The notes below the pieces were generated by a model. The model was not told the origin of the DNA and ran no database searches. It worked only from the letters and a program-made list of their open reading frames with translations. Both the position numbers and the translations under genes were made by a program. A stretch of 51,686 bases of DNA. It comes from Oscillospiraceae bacterium (lineage in GTDB: Bacteria; Bacillota; Clostridia; Oscillospirales; CAG-272). Positions 35,055 to 43,459 of the stretch are shown here, one piece after another (positions within the stretch are counted from its first letter, which is position 1; every line of letters starts with the position of its first letter). The stretch covers positions 1-51,686 of the forward strand of contig SVTF01000014.1 of assembly GCA_015063905.1 (NCBI GenBank), read 5' to 3'.

Positions 35055-36704
35055 ATGCATCAGGCATTATACAGGAAGTGGCGTCCGCAACGCTTTGATG
35101 ACGTGTACGGACAAGATCATATTACGTCGATTTTAAAATACGAGCTTGAAAACTCAAAATTTTCCCACGCGTATCTTTTCTGCGGATCGCGCGGAACAGG
35201 TAAAACCACCTGCGCCAAGATCTTGGCAAAGGCGGTCAACTGTCTTGATCTGAAAAACGGCAGTCCGTGCGGTGTGTGCGAGGCGTGCCGCTCCATAGAT
35301 TCGGGCGCGGCAACAGATGTGCTTGAAATGGATGCTGCATCAAACAACGGTGTTGACAATATAAGAGATATTCGCGATGAGGTGATGTATTCGCCATCAA
35401 AGCTTAAGTATCGAGTGTACATCATAGACGAGGTACACATGCTTTCTGCAAGTGCTTTCAATGCGCTTTTAAAGACGCTTGAGGAGCCGCCGGAGCACGT
35501 TGTGTTTGTTCTGGCAACAACGGAGCTGCACAAACTGCCGGCAACCATTATTTCAAGATGCCAGAGATTTGATTTCAGACGCATTTCCACCGCGGTGCTT
35601 AAGGAGCATCTGATGAGGATCGCGGCAAGCGAAGGAATAGAGATAGACGAGGATGCCGCTATCGCTCTTGCAAAGCACGCGCAGGGCGGTATGAGAGATG
35701 CGATAAGCTTGCTTGATCTTTGCGCGGGCGGACACAGAAGAATCGATCTTGCGCTTGTTGAGGAAACTGTCGGCTCAAGCGGCAGAGGAACGCTTACGGA
35801 TATAGTTCGGGCAATTGTCAAGAAAGACTACGAAACCATATTCTCGTTTATTGACTCTATTGTCCAGTCCTCAAAGGACATAACGATATTCTGGCAAGAC
35901 CTGATATCATTGTATAGGGATATTTTGGTTACCAAAACGTCAAAGAACGCTGCGGCATATCTTGACCTTACCGACAGTGAAACAGAGAGTCTTGCGGAGC
36001 TTGCGTCTATGTTTACAACGGAAAGGTTGTCTTATCATTGCGATATGATGCGCGAAGCGTATCTTGCAATGATGAATGCTAATTCCGTCAGAAGAATAGT
36101 GGCAGAGCTTACGCTCGTGAGAATGTGCGATGAAAGATTGTCAACGTCGCCTGAGGCGATGCTTTCAAGAATATCCGCACTCGAGAGCGCGGCGCCCTCC
36201 GGTGCGACCAATCAACGCGCCAATCAAGCAAGATCGGAATGTGCCGATCCCGCGACCAAAACCGAAAAAACAGTTGCTGCGAAAAAAAGACAAGCCCCCA
36301 CGCTTGATGATGACGATATGTTTCGCGGGGATGCACCTGTGGCAATTCCCAAAAAAGAAGCAAAGCCCATGACCGCGCCAGAATCCAACACACAAAATAA
36401 GCTGCACCCATTTAAGCAGCGCGCCGAGGTGACGGAAATAATGGACGGGCTTTCGGCAATGATGTCCTCGTTCTTCAAGAATGGCAAGTGGTATGTGGAT
36501 GACGCGGGACACGTAATTGTGCGGTTTACCGAAGAATCTATCATCCAGCGTATCAAAAGCTTCAAAGGCGAGCAGATGTTCGCCTCCGCTGTGTCGCAGG
36601 TGACGGGAAGGACTGTCACGCCTGCCGACATCGCGCTTGAATGCAAATCCGAATCGGAAATGCATGACGTTATCGACGATATTATCGGCTCAGCCGAAAA
36701 TTGA
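35055..36704 (+). CDS. dnaX: DNA polymerase III subunit gamma/tau
   Basis: 549 residues, the clamp-loader ATPase of the replisome. The start has GAAAGGAG upstream. Walker A GSRGTGKTT is at residues 44-52, a zinc site with CGVCEAC follows, then IIDEVHMLS (Walker B), LEEPPEHVVFVLATTE and the sensor segment TIISRCQRFDF. A charged linker (about 370-450) leads to a C-terminal tau-type domain. An A7 run at 36282-36288 is followed by a -1 frame stop, so a shorter gamma form is possible. First gene of dnaX-ybaB-recR. Confidence 0.96.
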   Translation: MHQALYRKWRPQRFDDVYGQDHITSILKYELENSKFSHAYLFCGSRGTGKTTCAKILAKAVNCLDLKNGSPCGVCEACRSIDSGAATDVLEMDAASNNGVDNIRDIRDEVMYSPSKLKYRVYIIDEVHMLSASAFNALLKTLEEPPEHVVFVLATTELHKLPATIISRCQRFDFRRISTAVLKEHLMRIAASEGIEIDEDAAIALAKHAQGGMRDAISLLDLCAGGHRRIDLALVEETVGSSGRGTLTDIVRAIVKKDYETIFSFIDSIVQSSKDITIFWQDLISLYRDILVTKTSKNAAAYLDLTDSETESLAELASMFTTERLSYHCDMMREAYLAMMNANSVRRIVAELTLVRMCDERLSTSPEAMLSRISALESAAPSGATNQRANQARSECADPATKTEKTVAAKKRQAPTLDDDDMFRGDAPVAIPKKEAKPMTAPESNTQNKLHPFKQRAEVTEIMDGLSAMMSSFFKNGKWYVDDAGHVIVRFTEESIIQRIKSFKGEQMFASAVSQVTGRTVTPADIALECKSESEMHDVIDDIIGSAEN

Positions 36705-36728
36705 TTAAAACTACAAGGAGAATTGATT

Positions 36729-37076
36729 ATGAGAGCAAATATACCGAAGGGAATGGGCGGCGGCCCTCAGAATATGCAGGCAATGCTTCGCCAGGCACAG
36801 AAGATGCAGGAGGATATGGCTGCGCTTCAGGAGGAGCTTGACAGTCGCGAATATGAGATAAAGGCGGGTGGCGGTGTTGTCACCGTTAAGATAAACGGTC
36901 AAAAGGAGATACTCTCCATTGACATTCAACCTGAAATAGTCGATCCCGATGATGTGGAGACCCTGTCCGATATACTTGTTGCCGCGGTCAACGAGGCTAT
37001 CAAGCGCGTTGAGACCACAAATAACGAGGAAATGGGCAAGATCACAAAGGGCATGAATATGCCCGGAATGTTCTGA
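36729..37076 (+). CDS. YbaB/EbfC family nucleoid-associated protein
   Basis: 115 residues from the ATG at 36729, with AAGGAGA upstream. The signature is present: MLRQAQKMQEDMAALQEEL followed by AGGGVVTVKINGQKEILSIDI. Members are small dimeric DNA-binding proteins. The dnaX-ybaB-recR order is widely conserved and links the family to recombination and replication. It ends one base before recR. Confidence 0.93.
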   Translation: MRANIPKGMGGGPQNMQAMLRQAQKMQEDMAALQEELDSREYEIKAGGGVVTVKINGQKEILSIDIQPEIVDPDDVETLSDILVAAVNEAIKRVETTNNEEMGKITKGMNMPGMF

Positions 37077-37077
37077 T

Positions 37078-37677
37078 ATGGCTGAATACATAGAGTCGCT
37101 CCAGCGCCTTGCGGAGCAGTTTGGCAGGCTGGAGGGCGTTGGAAAAAAGAATGCTATGAAAATGGCGTTTTCTGTGCTTGATATGGCAGACGAGGAGGCA
37201 CAAGAGTTTGCCCGCGCTATACTTGAGGCAAAAGAAAAAATACATCTTTGCCCAATCTGCCAGAACATTACGGATAAGGATATCTGCCCTATATGCTCGG
37301 ATTACCAAAGAGACAGAACAACGGTTTGTGTGGTGTCCGATCCGCGTATTGTACTGTCGATGGAGAAGGTCAGGGAATATAAGGGGCTTTATCACGTGCT
37401 GCACGGCGTAATATCGCCCATGAACGGTATTACTCCCGATAAGCTCAAAATAAAAGAGCTTCTTTCGCGTATAGCTGATGGTGAGATAGATGAGGTCATA
37501 GTTGCTACAAACCCCACGGTTGAAGGAGAGGCCACGGCAATGTATATAGCAAGGCTATTAAAGCCGCTTGACATCAAGGTTACAAGACTTGCATACGGAG
37601 TACCTATGGGCTCTGATCTTGAGTATGCCGATGAGGTAACTCTGTTCCGTGCCATAGAGGGTAGACGTGATTTTTAA
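37078..37677 (+). CDS. recR: Recombination protein RecR
   Basis: 199 residues, normal length. Features in order: helix-hairpin-helix (RLEGVGKKNAMKMAF), four-cysteine zinc finger (CPICQNITDKDICPIC), Toprim domain (VCVVSDPRIVLSMEKVREY, ATNPTVEGEATAMYI) and a C-terminal segment with TRLAYGVPMGSDLEYADE. It acts with RecF/RecO to load RecA at gaps. It follows ybaB with a 1-bp gap, so translation is probably coupled. Confidence 0.96.
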   Translation: MAEYIESLQRLAEQFGRLEGVGKKNAMKMAFSVLDMADEEAQEFARAILEAKEKIHLCPICQNITDKDICPICSDYQRDRTTVCVVSDPRIVLSMEKVREYKGLYHVLHGVISPMNGITPDKLKIKELLSRIADGEIDEVIVATNPTVEGEATAMYIARLLKPLDIKVTRLAYGVPMGSDLEYADEVTLFRAIEGRRDF

Positions 37678-37719
37678 AAAATATAAATTTGCGGCAAATC
37701 GTTGTCGCGAGGCTTGAAA

Positions 37720-38589
37720 ATGATATTTAGTGATAAAACATATGATGAGGAAAGAGCGCTTTACGGTATAAAGGACAGCGCGGTAATCAATTGCGTATTT
37801 GACGGTCCTGCGGATGGCGAATCGGCACTCAAGGAGAGTAGAAATATTGAGGTTGAGGCATGTAGCTTTAATTTGAGATATCCGTTTTGGCACGTTATTG
37901 GAGCAAGTATTAAAAATGTGAAAATGACGTCCAATTGCCGTGCTGCTTTGTGGTATGACAGAGACGTTGTTGTATTTGGAAGCGAGCTGCATGGAATAAA
38001 AGCGTTGCGTGAATGCGATGCCACGGTGATAGAGAACTGCGATATTGATTCTGAAGAATTCGGATGGAGATGCCGTGGAATAGAAATCAAAAACAGCACT
38101 CTCAATTCTCAATATCCGTTTTTTGAATGCTCGGATATGCGCGTTGAAGCGTTGAATATGACAGGAAAGTATTCCTTTCAGTACGTGGAAAATGCGACAA
38201 TAAAGAATTGTGTATTCAAGACCAAGGACGCATTTTGGCACGCAAAGAACGTTACCGTTTACGACAGTGTTATAGAGGGCGAGTATTTAGCATGGTATTC
38301 GGAGAATCTAAGGCTTGTTAATTGCACCGTAGTAGGTACTCAGCCATTCTGTTATTGCAAGGGTCTGGTGCTTGAAAACTGCACCATGAAAAACACGGAT
38401 CTTTCCTTTGAGAATAGCTTTGTTGAGGCCGATATAGTCGGAAGCATCATGAGTGTAAAAAATCCTCTCGGCGGATATGTCAGAGCGGATTCGATAGATC
38501 AATTAATATGGGATGATGGGCACAAAGAGTATTCCTCGTGTGTTATTACCGCGAAGAATGGAAATGTGCTTGAGGAGATTTCAAAATGA
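37720..38589 (+). CDS. DUF3737-type right-handed beta-helix protein
   Basis: 289 residues from the ATG at 37720 (GCGAGG upstream). The sequence resembles proteins annotated as DUF3737: repeated short beta-helix rungs such as NCVFDG, YPFWHVIGA, AALWYDRDVVVF, YPFFECSDMRVE, AFWHAKNVTVYDS and YLAWYSENLRLVNC, each about 20-22 residues with recurring aromatic pairs. No signal peptide is visible, so it is probably cytoplasmic. Its activity is unknown to me; the beta-helix shape suggests carbohydrate interaction. It lies 42 bp after recR and overlaps the next gene by ATGA. Confidence 0.75.
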   Translation: MIFSDKTYDEERALYGIKDSAVINCVFDGPADGESALKESRNIEVEACSFNLRYPFWHVIGASIKNVKMTSNCRAALWYDRDVVVFGSELHGIKALRECDATVIENCDIDSEEFGWRCRGIEIKNSTLNSQYPFFECSDMRVEALNMTGKYSFQYVENATIKNCVFKTKDAFWHAKNVTVYDSVIEGEYLAWYSENLRLVNCTVVGTQPFCYCKGLVLENCTMKNTDLSFENSFVEADIVGSIMSVKNPLGGYVRADSIDQLIWDDGHKEYSSCVITAKNGNVLEEISK

Positions 38590-39143
38590 GAAAAAGAACG
38601 TTGATAATAATTATAGCTTCGGTTTTGGTTGCAGCAGCGCTTACGGCTTTGATCATAGTTTTGATACAAAACAAAAATGCGCAAATGCTCACTCCCGCTC
38701 CTGCGCCTCAGGGACAGGCAACCACAGAGGGAGAATCAACAAATGAAAGCACCGCACCGAGCTTTGACTCGGTCGAAAAGAGCGAAGGCCTTGCGTATCA
38801 GCTTTCAGATGATGGAGAAAGCTATATAGTGGTTGGACTTGGAAACTGCAATGAAAAAGAAGTGGTAATTCCCGAAAAATATAACAATAAGCCTGTCTCG
38901 ACAATTGGTGACGGAGCGTTTGAGGGCTCACAGATCGAGATGATCACGTTCTCCGCCAATATAACAAAAATAGGGGAAAGAGCATTTGCTGGTTGCGCAA
39001 AGCTTGAGGTAATATTGTTTTACGGAGATAAGGCGACATTCAATGAAGATATAGAAAAGGCAAGCAGCTGGAGAGATAACTGCGAAGGAATAGTTAGATT
39101 CAGCAAGCCGACCAAAAACGATTACGGAGTAGTTGTTGGCTGA
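38586..39143 (+). CDS. Membrane-anchored surface protein with leucine-rich-repeat-like domain
   Basis: 185 residues. A signal anchor (about 5-28) and a short P/T/E linker lead to a domain of about 115 residues (LAYQLSDDGESYIVVGLG, KEVVIPEKYNNKPVSTIGDGAF, ITFSANITKIGERAFAGC) like BspA-type LRR_5 repeats, which occur in surface proteins of gut bacteria. The domain ends NDYGVVVG, nearly the same as the end of the next protein, so the two are tandem paralogs. Translationally coupled to the beta-helix gene. Function unknown; binding of a host or bacterial surface partner is possible. Confidence 0.75.
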   Translation: MRKRTLIIIIASVLVAAALTALIIVLIQNKNAQMLTPAPAPQGQATTEGESTNESTAPSFDSVEKSEGLAYQLSDDGESYIVVGLGNCNEKEVVIPEKYNNKPVSTIGDGAFEGSQIEMITFSANITKIGERAFAGCAKLEVILFYGDKATFNEDIEKASSWRDNCEGIVRFSKPTKNDYGVVVG

Positions 39144-39195
39144 TTGTTAGGATAAGCTTACAGATATGTAGATCTATTTTGGAGGATTTGTGTTC

Positions 39196-40137
39196 ATGAC
39201 AAAGAACAAACGGGAAAAGCATATTGCTTTGATAATATCGCTTGCGATGATCGCCGCATCCATAAGCGTGTTTTCAGCGTGTACCCGTGGCCCCGGGCCT
39301 GGTCCGAGTGTCGAATCGACAAGTCAGGGAACATTAACAAACGAAACCCATTCCATTGAGACGGGAGAGATAGGTTCTGAAGAATCGGAGAGCGTTTGTT
39401 CCACGGCTGAAAATGACACTGATGACGTATCGGAAGCGACCGAGTCATCATCAAATACAGATGAGTCGGAAACGGATGTATCGTCTAAAGACAGCACTAC
39501 CGAAGAAACACAGGAAACCGAAAGCAATGATGCTTCAGATACCGATTCAGATGAGACGATAGAGTCGTCTGATGAATCAGAGGATCAGTCTCACGAAAGC
39601 GAGACGACTGAGTCCGACAATACGGAAGATACCCCCGAAAGCACTGAAACCGAGGACAGCGGTAAAGACAATACAACAGATACAGAGGTGACCGAGGATA
39701 CGTCCGGAACTCAAGAAACAGAAGAAACAGAAGAAACAGAGGGAACAGACGAAACAGAGGAAAAGCCGGGCCCCGCAGATAAGAGTCTGGAATACCGACT
39801 TGACCAAGCATCTGATACTTACGTGGTTGTCGGAATAGGCGATTTTGGCGGTCTTGATGTCATCATTCCCAATACGTATAACGGAAAACGGGTAAGTGCT
39901 ATAGAAGACAGCGCTTTTATAGATACCGAGTTGAGCAGCATAAGCTTTGGTGTTAATATCGACAGTATTGGGGCATTCGCGTTTGGCAATCAAAATGACT
40001 TTACAATATACTTTGCGGGCTCGAAATCCGATTGGGGAAAAATAGCGCGCAAGGATGGATGGAATGACGGACTTCAATCCTACCGAGTAAAGCTCGGACA
40101 AGCGACAAATAATGATTGGGGAATCCCGATCGGATGA
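39196..40137 (+). CDS. Acidic lipoprotein with LRR-like C-terminal domain
   Basis: 313 residues from the ATG at 39196 (GGAGG ten bases upstream; a GTG at 39190 is only four bases from it). Signal peptide with lipobox VFSAC (Cys about residue 29). A stalk of about 160 residues consists almost only of S, T, E, D and N, ending in ETEETEETEG-like repeats, and should be a disordered acidic spacer holding the head away from the membrane. The C-terminal 115 residues (LEYRLDQASDTYVVVGIGDF, VIIPNTYNGKRVSAIEDSAF) are paralogous to those of the preceding protein. Followed by a bidirectional terminator. Confidence 0.75.
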   Translation: MTKNKREKHIALIISLAMIAASISVFSACTRGPGPGPSVESTSQGTLTNETHSIETGEIGSEESESVCSTAENDTDDVSEATESSSNTDESETDVSSKDSTTEETQETESNDASDTDSDETIESSDESEDQSHESETTESDNTEDTPESTETEDSGKDNTTDTEVTEDTSGTQETEETEETEGTDETEEKPGPADKSLEYRLDQASDTYVVVGIGDFGGLDVIIPNTYNGKRVSAIEDSAFIDTELSSISFGVNIDSIGAFAFGNQNDFTIYFAGSKSDWGKIARKDGWNDGLQSYRVKLGQATNNDWGIPIG

Positions 40138-40151
40138 ACATTATTTACAGA

Positions 40152-40181
40152 AAACGCTCTCGGCGGTCACCGAGAGCGTTT
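40152..40181. terminator. Bidirectional terminator
   Basis: A perfect 12-bp stem (40152-40163 with 40170-40181) between convergent genes, flanked by A and T residues. Confidence 0.85.
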
Positions 40182-40191
40182 GCATTTATTA

Positions 40192-42348
40192 TCAGGTTTT
40201 GCTAAAATCAAACACGATCTTATCTCCGTCAAGCTTGAGACGGGCATCAAAAGGCTTGCCGTTTTTGGAAATGAAGCCTTTGATCTCGGCAGACGAGCCG
40301 TCCGAGAGGATCTTTCTTGCGTTTGTTATGGACACCGTTCGCTTGCATATAAAGCTTCCAATGCGGAATTTGCAGCCCTCCTTGTAGCCCATACAGCCAT
40401 ATCCGTAGCGACCCTTGACAACGCTCTTGCCGCATACGGGGCAAGTGCCGACAAGATCTCCGTAAAAGCCCGTGTCGGTGTCTGTTTCTACCGGATCTTG
40501 CTTGTGCTTGAACACCTCGGATATTTCCTCGCAGGCAAGTCCAACCGCGTCGGAAATCTGAATATCGTTTTTATATACCTTCTTCAACGCCTGACCTAAA
40601 ACGCTGGTTTTGTATTTGTCCATGGAGATGTTCATCTGCATAAGCTGCTCGATGAGATATTCGCCTCCAGGCAGGATATAGTACGTATCTTTTTTCAGGT
40701 CTATATAGCCGGATTTTCTCGCGTTGTCGATAATTCCTGTTCGGGTTGCCTCGGTTCCGAGCTCAAGACCGTCAAATATAGCGCGATAATCTTCGTCGTC
40801 GTTTTCGGGAGTGTCGGCATCTTCGACAGATTGTGCCGCCTTCTCCGCAAGTGCCGCCTTGTCTTCCTTGAAAGGATTTTTAAGATAATTGTTAAGCGTC
40901 TCTATGGTGTAATGCTTTGGTGGGCTGGTCTGCTTTTCCACGGGGGAGAAGTTTATTACGACCTCGTCACCTTTTTCTAAAGAAGGTATGATCTTGTCCT
41001 TTTTGTCGGACTCATCAAAGCGCAAAAAGCCCTTTTGCAGAATGGTGATACCCTTTAGCGTAAATTGCTCGTATCCGCCCACGTCGATTACCATTTCGGT
41101 CTTTTCCGCAAGACAGTCCTCGGAGCAGAACACCGCGACGAAGCGTCTAAATACAGTTTGATAAACCTGCATCTCACGCTCTGATAAGCTCTCTTTTTTT
41201 GGGATCTTATAGGTCGGAGTCAGAGCCGAGTGGCTTTCTATCTTAGAATCGTCGAATATGGATTTTTTATCCTTGAAGGTTACGGGATAACCGATATTTT
41301 TAATACTATTTAGTATTTTTTTGATCTTATCCTTCTCGTTGGTGGCAAGATACTCGGAGTTTGTACGGGGGTATGTAAGATAGCCCTCCTCGTAAAGCTT
41401 TTGGACGATGGCAAGACTGTCTGCCATGGACATTTTATACTTTTTACCAAGAACGTTTTGAAGCTTTGAGAGGGAATAGAGCTTTCCCGGGTTTAGTGTA
41501 TCCTTTTTGGTCTTTTTTGAAACTACGTATGCCTTACTGCTATTATACTTTTGGCAAAGCTGCTCTGCAAAAGCCATGTTGCTCTTGTCGAACTTTTCTT
41601 TGCTTACAAGCTCTATCTCCTCGCCACCGGTCTTCTCCTTTGACACCACGGCATAATATACGTCGGGAACGAAATTACGTATGGCGAGATCCCTGTCGTA
41701 AATTGCGCGCACTATAGGCACGATAACGCGGCCAACACGCAAAAGCATACCCGTTTTAAGCGTGGCATAGCGTGTGAGATTAACTCCGTAAAGCCAATCG
41801 ATATAGGTTCTCGCAAAGCCCTCGTCTGCAAGGCTTTGATATTCGTTTTCGCTTTTCATTTCCACAAGAGCCTTGGCAACCGTCTCCGGAGTCTGATCGG
41901 GAAGCCAAAGACGCATGAAGGACTTGCCCTCTCGCTCAAGCGCGCCCGTATGCATAACGCACAGTCTTATAATTATTTCGCCCTCTCTGTCGGAGTCTCC
42001 CGCGTTGACAATGACGTCAACGTCATCACGAAGGCAGAGATACTTTATTGTATCGAATTGGCGCTGCACGCCCGCATCCGCTTTTTTGTCGGCGCCTGCT
42101 CGGAGCTTGAAACGGAACTCTTCGGGAAAGCAGGGAAGATCGTCAAGCTCCCAGCGCTTGCCTGCTTGCTTTCCTGTATAGTCTTCAATATCGCATAGTG
42201 AAAAAAGGTGACCGAATGCCCACGTAACAAAATATCCGTCACCCTCAAAATATCCGTTTTTCTTTTGCAGTCTTGAACCGTTCATCTGTTCAATACCCTG
42301 AACGATATTGCGCGCAAGACTCGGCTTTTCTGCTATAATAACTTTCAT
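40192..42348 (-). CDS. topB: DNA topoisomerase III (type IA)
   Basis: 718 residues. The N-terminal Toprim domain begins MKVIIAEKPSLARNI and includes NAGDSDREGEIIIR; the catalytic tyrosine is in GYLTYPRTNSEYL; the DGLELGTEATRTGIID segment belongs to the active-site region. The C-terminus has a zinc-finger-like CPVCGKSVVKGRYGYGC followed by a topoisomerase C-terminal repeat. It decatenates and relaxes underwound DNA. Similar proteins also occur on mobile elements, but nothing else here suggests one, and it has its own promoter. Confidence 0.94.
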   Translation of the reverse strand: MKVIIAEKPSLARNIVQGIEQMNGSRLQKKNGYFEGDGYFVTWAFGHLFSLCDIEDYTGKQAGKRWELDDLPCFPEEFRFKLRAGADKKADAGVQRQFDTIKYLCLRDDVDVIVNAGDSDREGEIIIRLCVMHTGALEREGKSFMRLWLPDQTPETVAKALVEMKSENEYQSLADEGFARTYIDWLYGVNLTRYATLKTGMLLRVGRVIVPIVRAIYDRDLAIRNFVPDVYYAVVSKEKTGGEEIELVSKEKFDKSNMAFAEQLCQKYNSSKAYVVSKKTKKDTLNPGKLYSLSKLQNVLGKKYKMSMADSLAIVQKLYEEGYLTYPRTNSEYLATNEKDKIKKILNSIKNIGYPVTFKDKKSIFDDSKIESHSALTPTYKIPKKESLSEREMQVYQTVFRRFVAVFCSEDCLAEKTEMVIDVGGYEQFTLKGITILQKGFLRFDESDKKDKIIPSLEKGDEVVINFSPVEKQTSPPKHYTIETLNNYLKNPFKEDKAALAEKAAQSVEDADTPENDDEDYRAIFDGLELGTEATRTGIIDNARKSGYIDLKKDTYYILPGGEYLIEQLMQMNISMDKYKTSVLGQALKKVYKNDIQISDAVGLACEEISEVFKHKQDPVETDTDTGFYGDLVGTCPVCGKSVVKGRYGYGCMGYKEGCKFRIGSFICKRTVSITNARKILSDGSSAEIKGFISKNGKPFDARLKLDGDKIVFDFSKT

Positions 42349-42377
42349 TCTTTACATCCTTGCCGTAATATGAAAAT

Positions 42378-42406
42378 ATTTTACCATATTATGTCCGATT
42401 TGTCAA
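42378..42406 (-). promoter_or_regulatory. Promoter of topB
   Basis: On the minus strand, TTGACA (42401-42406), a 17-bp spacer and TAAAAT (42378-42383), about 30 bp before the start codon. Confidence 0.75.
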
Positions 42407-42469
42407 TATTGCATCAAACACTTGAGTATTAATTAAATGTAAGTTTAAGATTTAATTTTGCAAAAACCA

Positions 42470-42498
42470 TTGACAAGTCAACGTTTTTGTTGTATAAT
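42470..42498 (+). promoter_or_regulatory. Promoter of the degV/fakA-like operon
   Basis: TTGACA (42470-42475), a 17-bp spacer and TATAAT (42493-42498), a perfect consensus, followed by an AT-rich leader of about 65 nt. Confidence 0.85.
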
Positions 42499-42568
42499 GA
42501 ATTGATAATGGAAAATTTGGCTATTTGTGGTTAATGATATAAATTACATTGAATAAGGAGACAAAGAA

Positions 42569-43432
42569 ATGAACGAATACGTTATTATTACAGATTCCTC
42601 ATGCGACATTCCCGTGTCTAAGGCGCAGGAGCTTGGCATTACCGTGCTTCCCTTGGAGGTTAATCTTGAAGGTATTGGCACAAAGATGAATGACGAGATA
42701 AATATTAAGGAGTTTTACGAATTTTTGCGCTCCAAAAAGTCCGCAAAGACCTCCGCGGTCAATATGGATAGATTCGCTGAGTGCTTTGATTCCTTTTTAA
42801 AGGATGGCAAGGATGTCCTTTACATCGGATTTTCTTCTGGACTCTCCGCAACCTATATGGCGGCAAAGAACGCGGCAGAGGAGCTTTCCGAAAAATACCC
42901 CGAAAGAAAGGTTGTAGCGGTAGACTCGCTTTGCGCATCTCTTGGTCAGGGCCTGCTCGTTTACCATGCGGTATGCAAGAAAAACGCGGGTGCGGATATA
43001 GAAGAGGTAGCCAAGTTCGTTGAGGACAATAAGCTCAATCTTTGCCATTGGTTTACGGTAGATGACCTTTTCTTCCTTAAGAGAGGCGGACGTGTTTCGG
43101 CTACTACTGCAGTGCTTGGAACCATGCTCAGCATCAAGCCCGTTATGCACGTGGATAATGAGGGACACCTTATCAACGTAGACAGGGCTCGCGGAAGAAA
43201 CGCAGCGATAACCGCGCTTTTTGATAAGATGAGAGATACCGCTATAGATCCCGAAAAACAGGTTATATACATTAGCCACGGCGATTGCTATGACGACGCA
43301 AAGAAGCTTGCGGATATGATCGAGGCTGAGTTTGGAGTAAAGGATATATACATCAGTGAGGTGGGTCCGGTTATTGGAGCGCACTCCGGTCCCGGAACCT
43401 TGGCTCTGTTCTTCCTTGGAACACAGAGATAA
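42569..43432 (+). CDS. DegV family fatty-acid-binding protein (FakB-like)
   Basis: 287 residues, normal for DegV. Typical segments: IITDSSCDIPV at the N-terminus, YIGFSSGLSATYMAAKNAA, VVAVDSLCASLGQGLLVYHA, FLKRGGRVSATTAVLGTMLSIKP and GPVIGAHSGPGTLALFF. FakB proteins hold a fatty acid while the kinase FakA phosphorylates its carboxyl group, allowing its use in phospholipid synthesis. The FakA-like kinase is the next gene, 27 bp away, which supports this role. ATAAGGAG precedes the ATG. Confidence 0.9.
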   Translation: MNEYVIITDSSCDIPVSKAQELGITVLPLEVNLEGIGTKMNDEINIKEFYEFLRSKKSAKTSAVNMDRFAECFDSFLKDGKDVLYIGFSSGLSATYMAAKNAAEELSEKYPERKVVAVDSLCASLGQGLLVYHAVCKKNAGADIEEVAKFVEDNKLNLCHWFTVDDLFFLKRGGRVSATTAVLGTMLSIKPVMHVDNEGHLINVDRARGRNAAITALFDKMRDTAIDPEKQVIYISHGDCYDDAKKLADMIEAEFGVKDIYISEVGPVIGAHSGPGTLALFFLGTQR

Positions 43433-43459
43433 TTAATAAATCGTTTGGAGAGTAGTATT

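Noticed and set aside
40192-42348. Topoisomerase III as a sign of a conjugative element
   Set aside because: No relaxase, type IV secretion, integrase or element boundary is present; a chromosomal topB is simpler.
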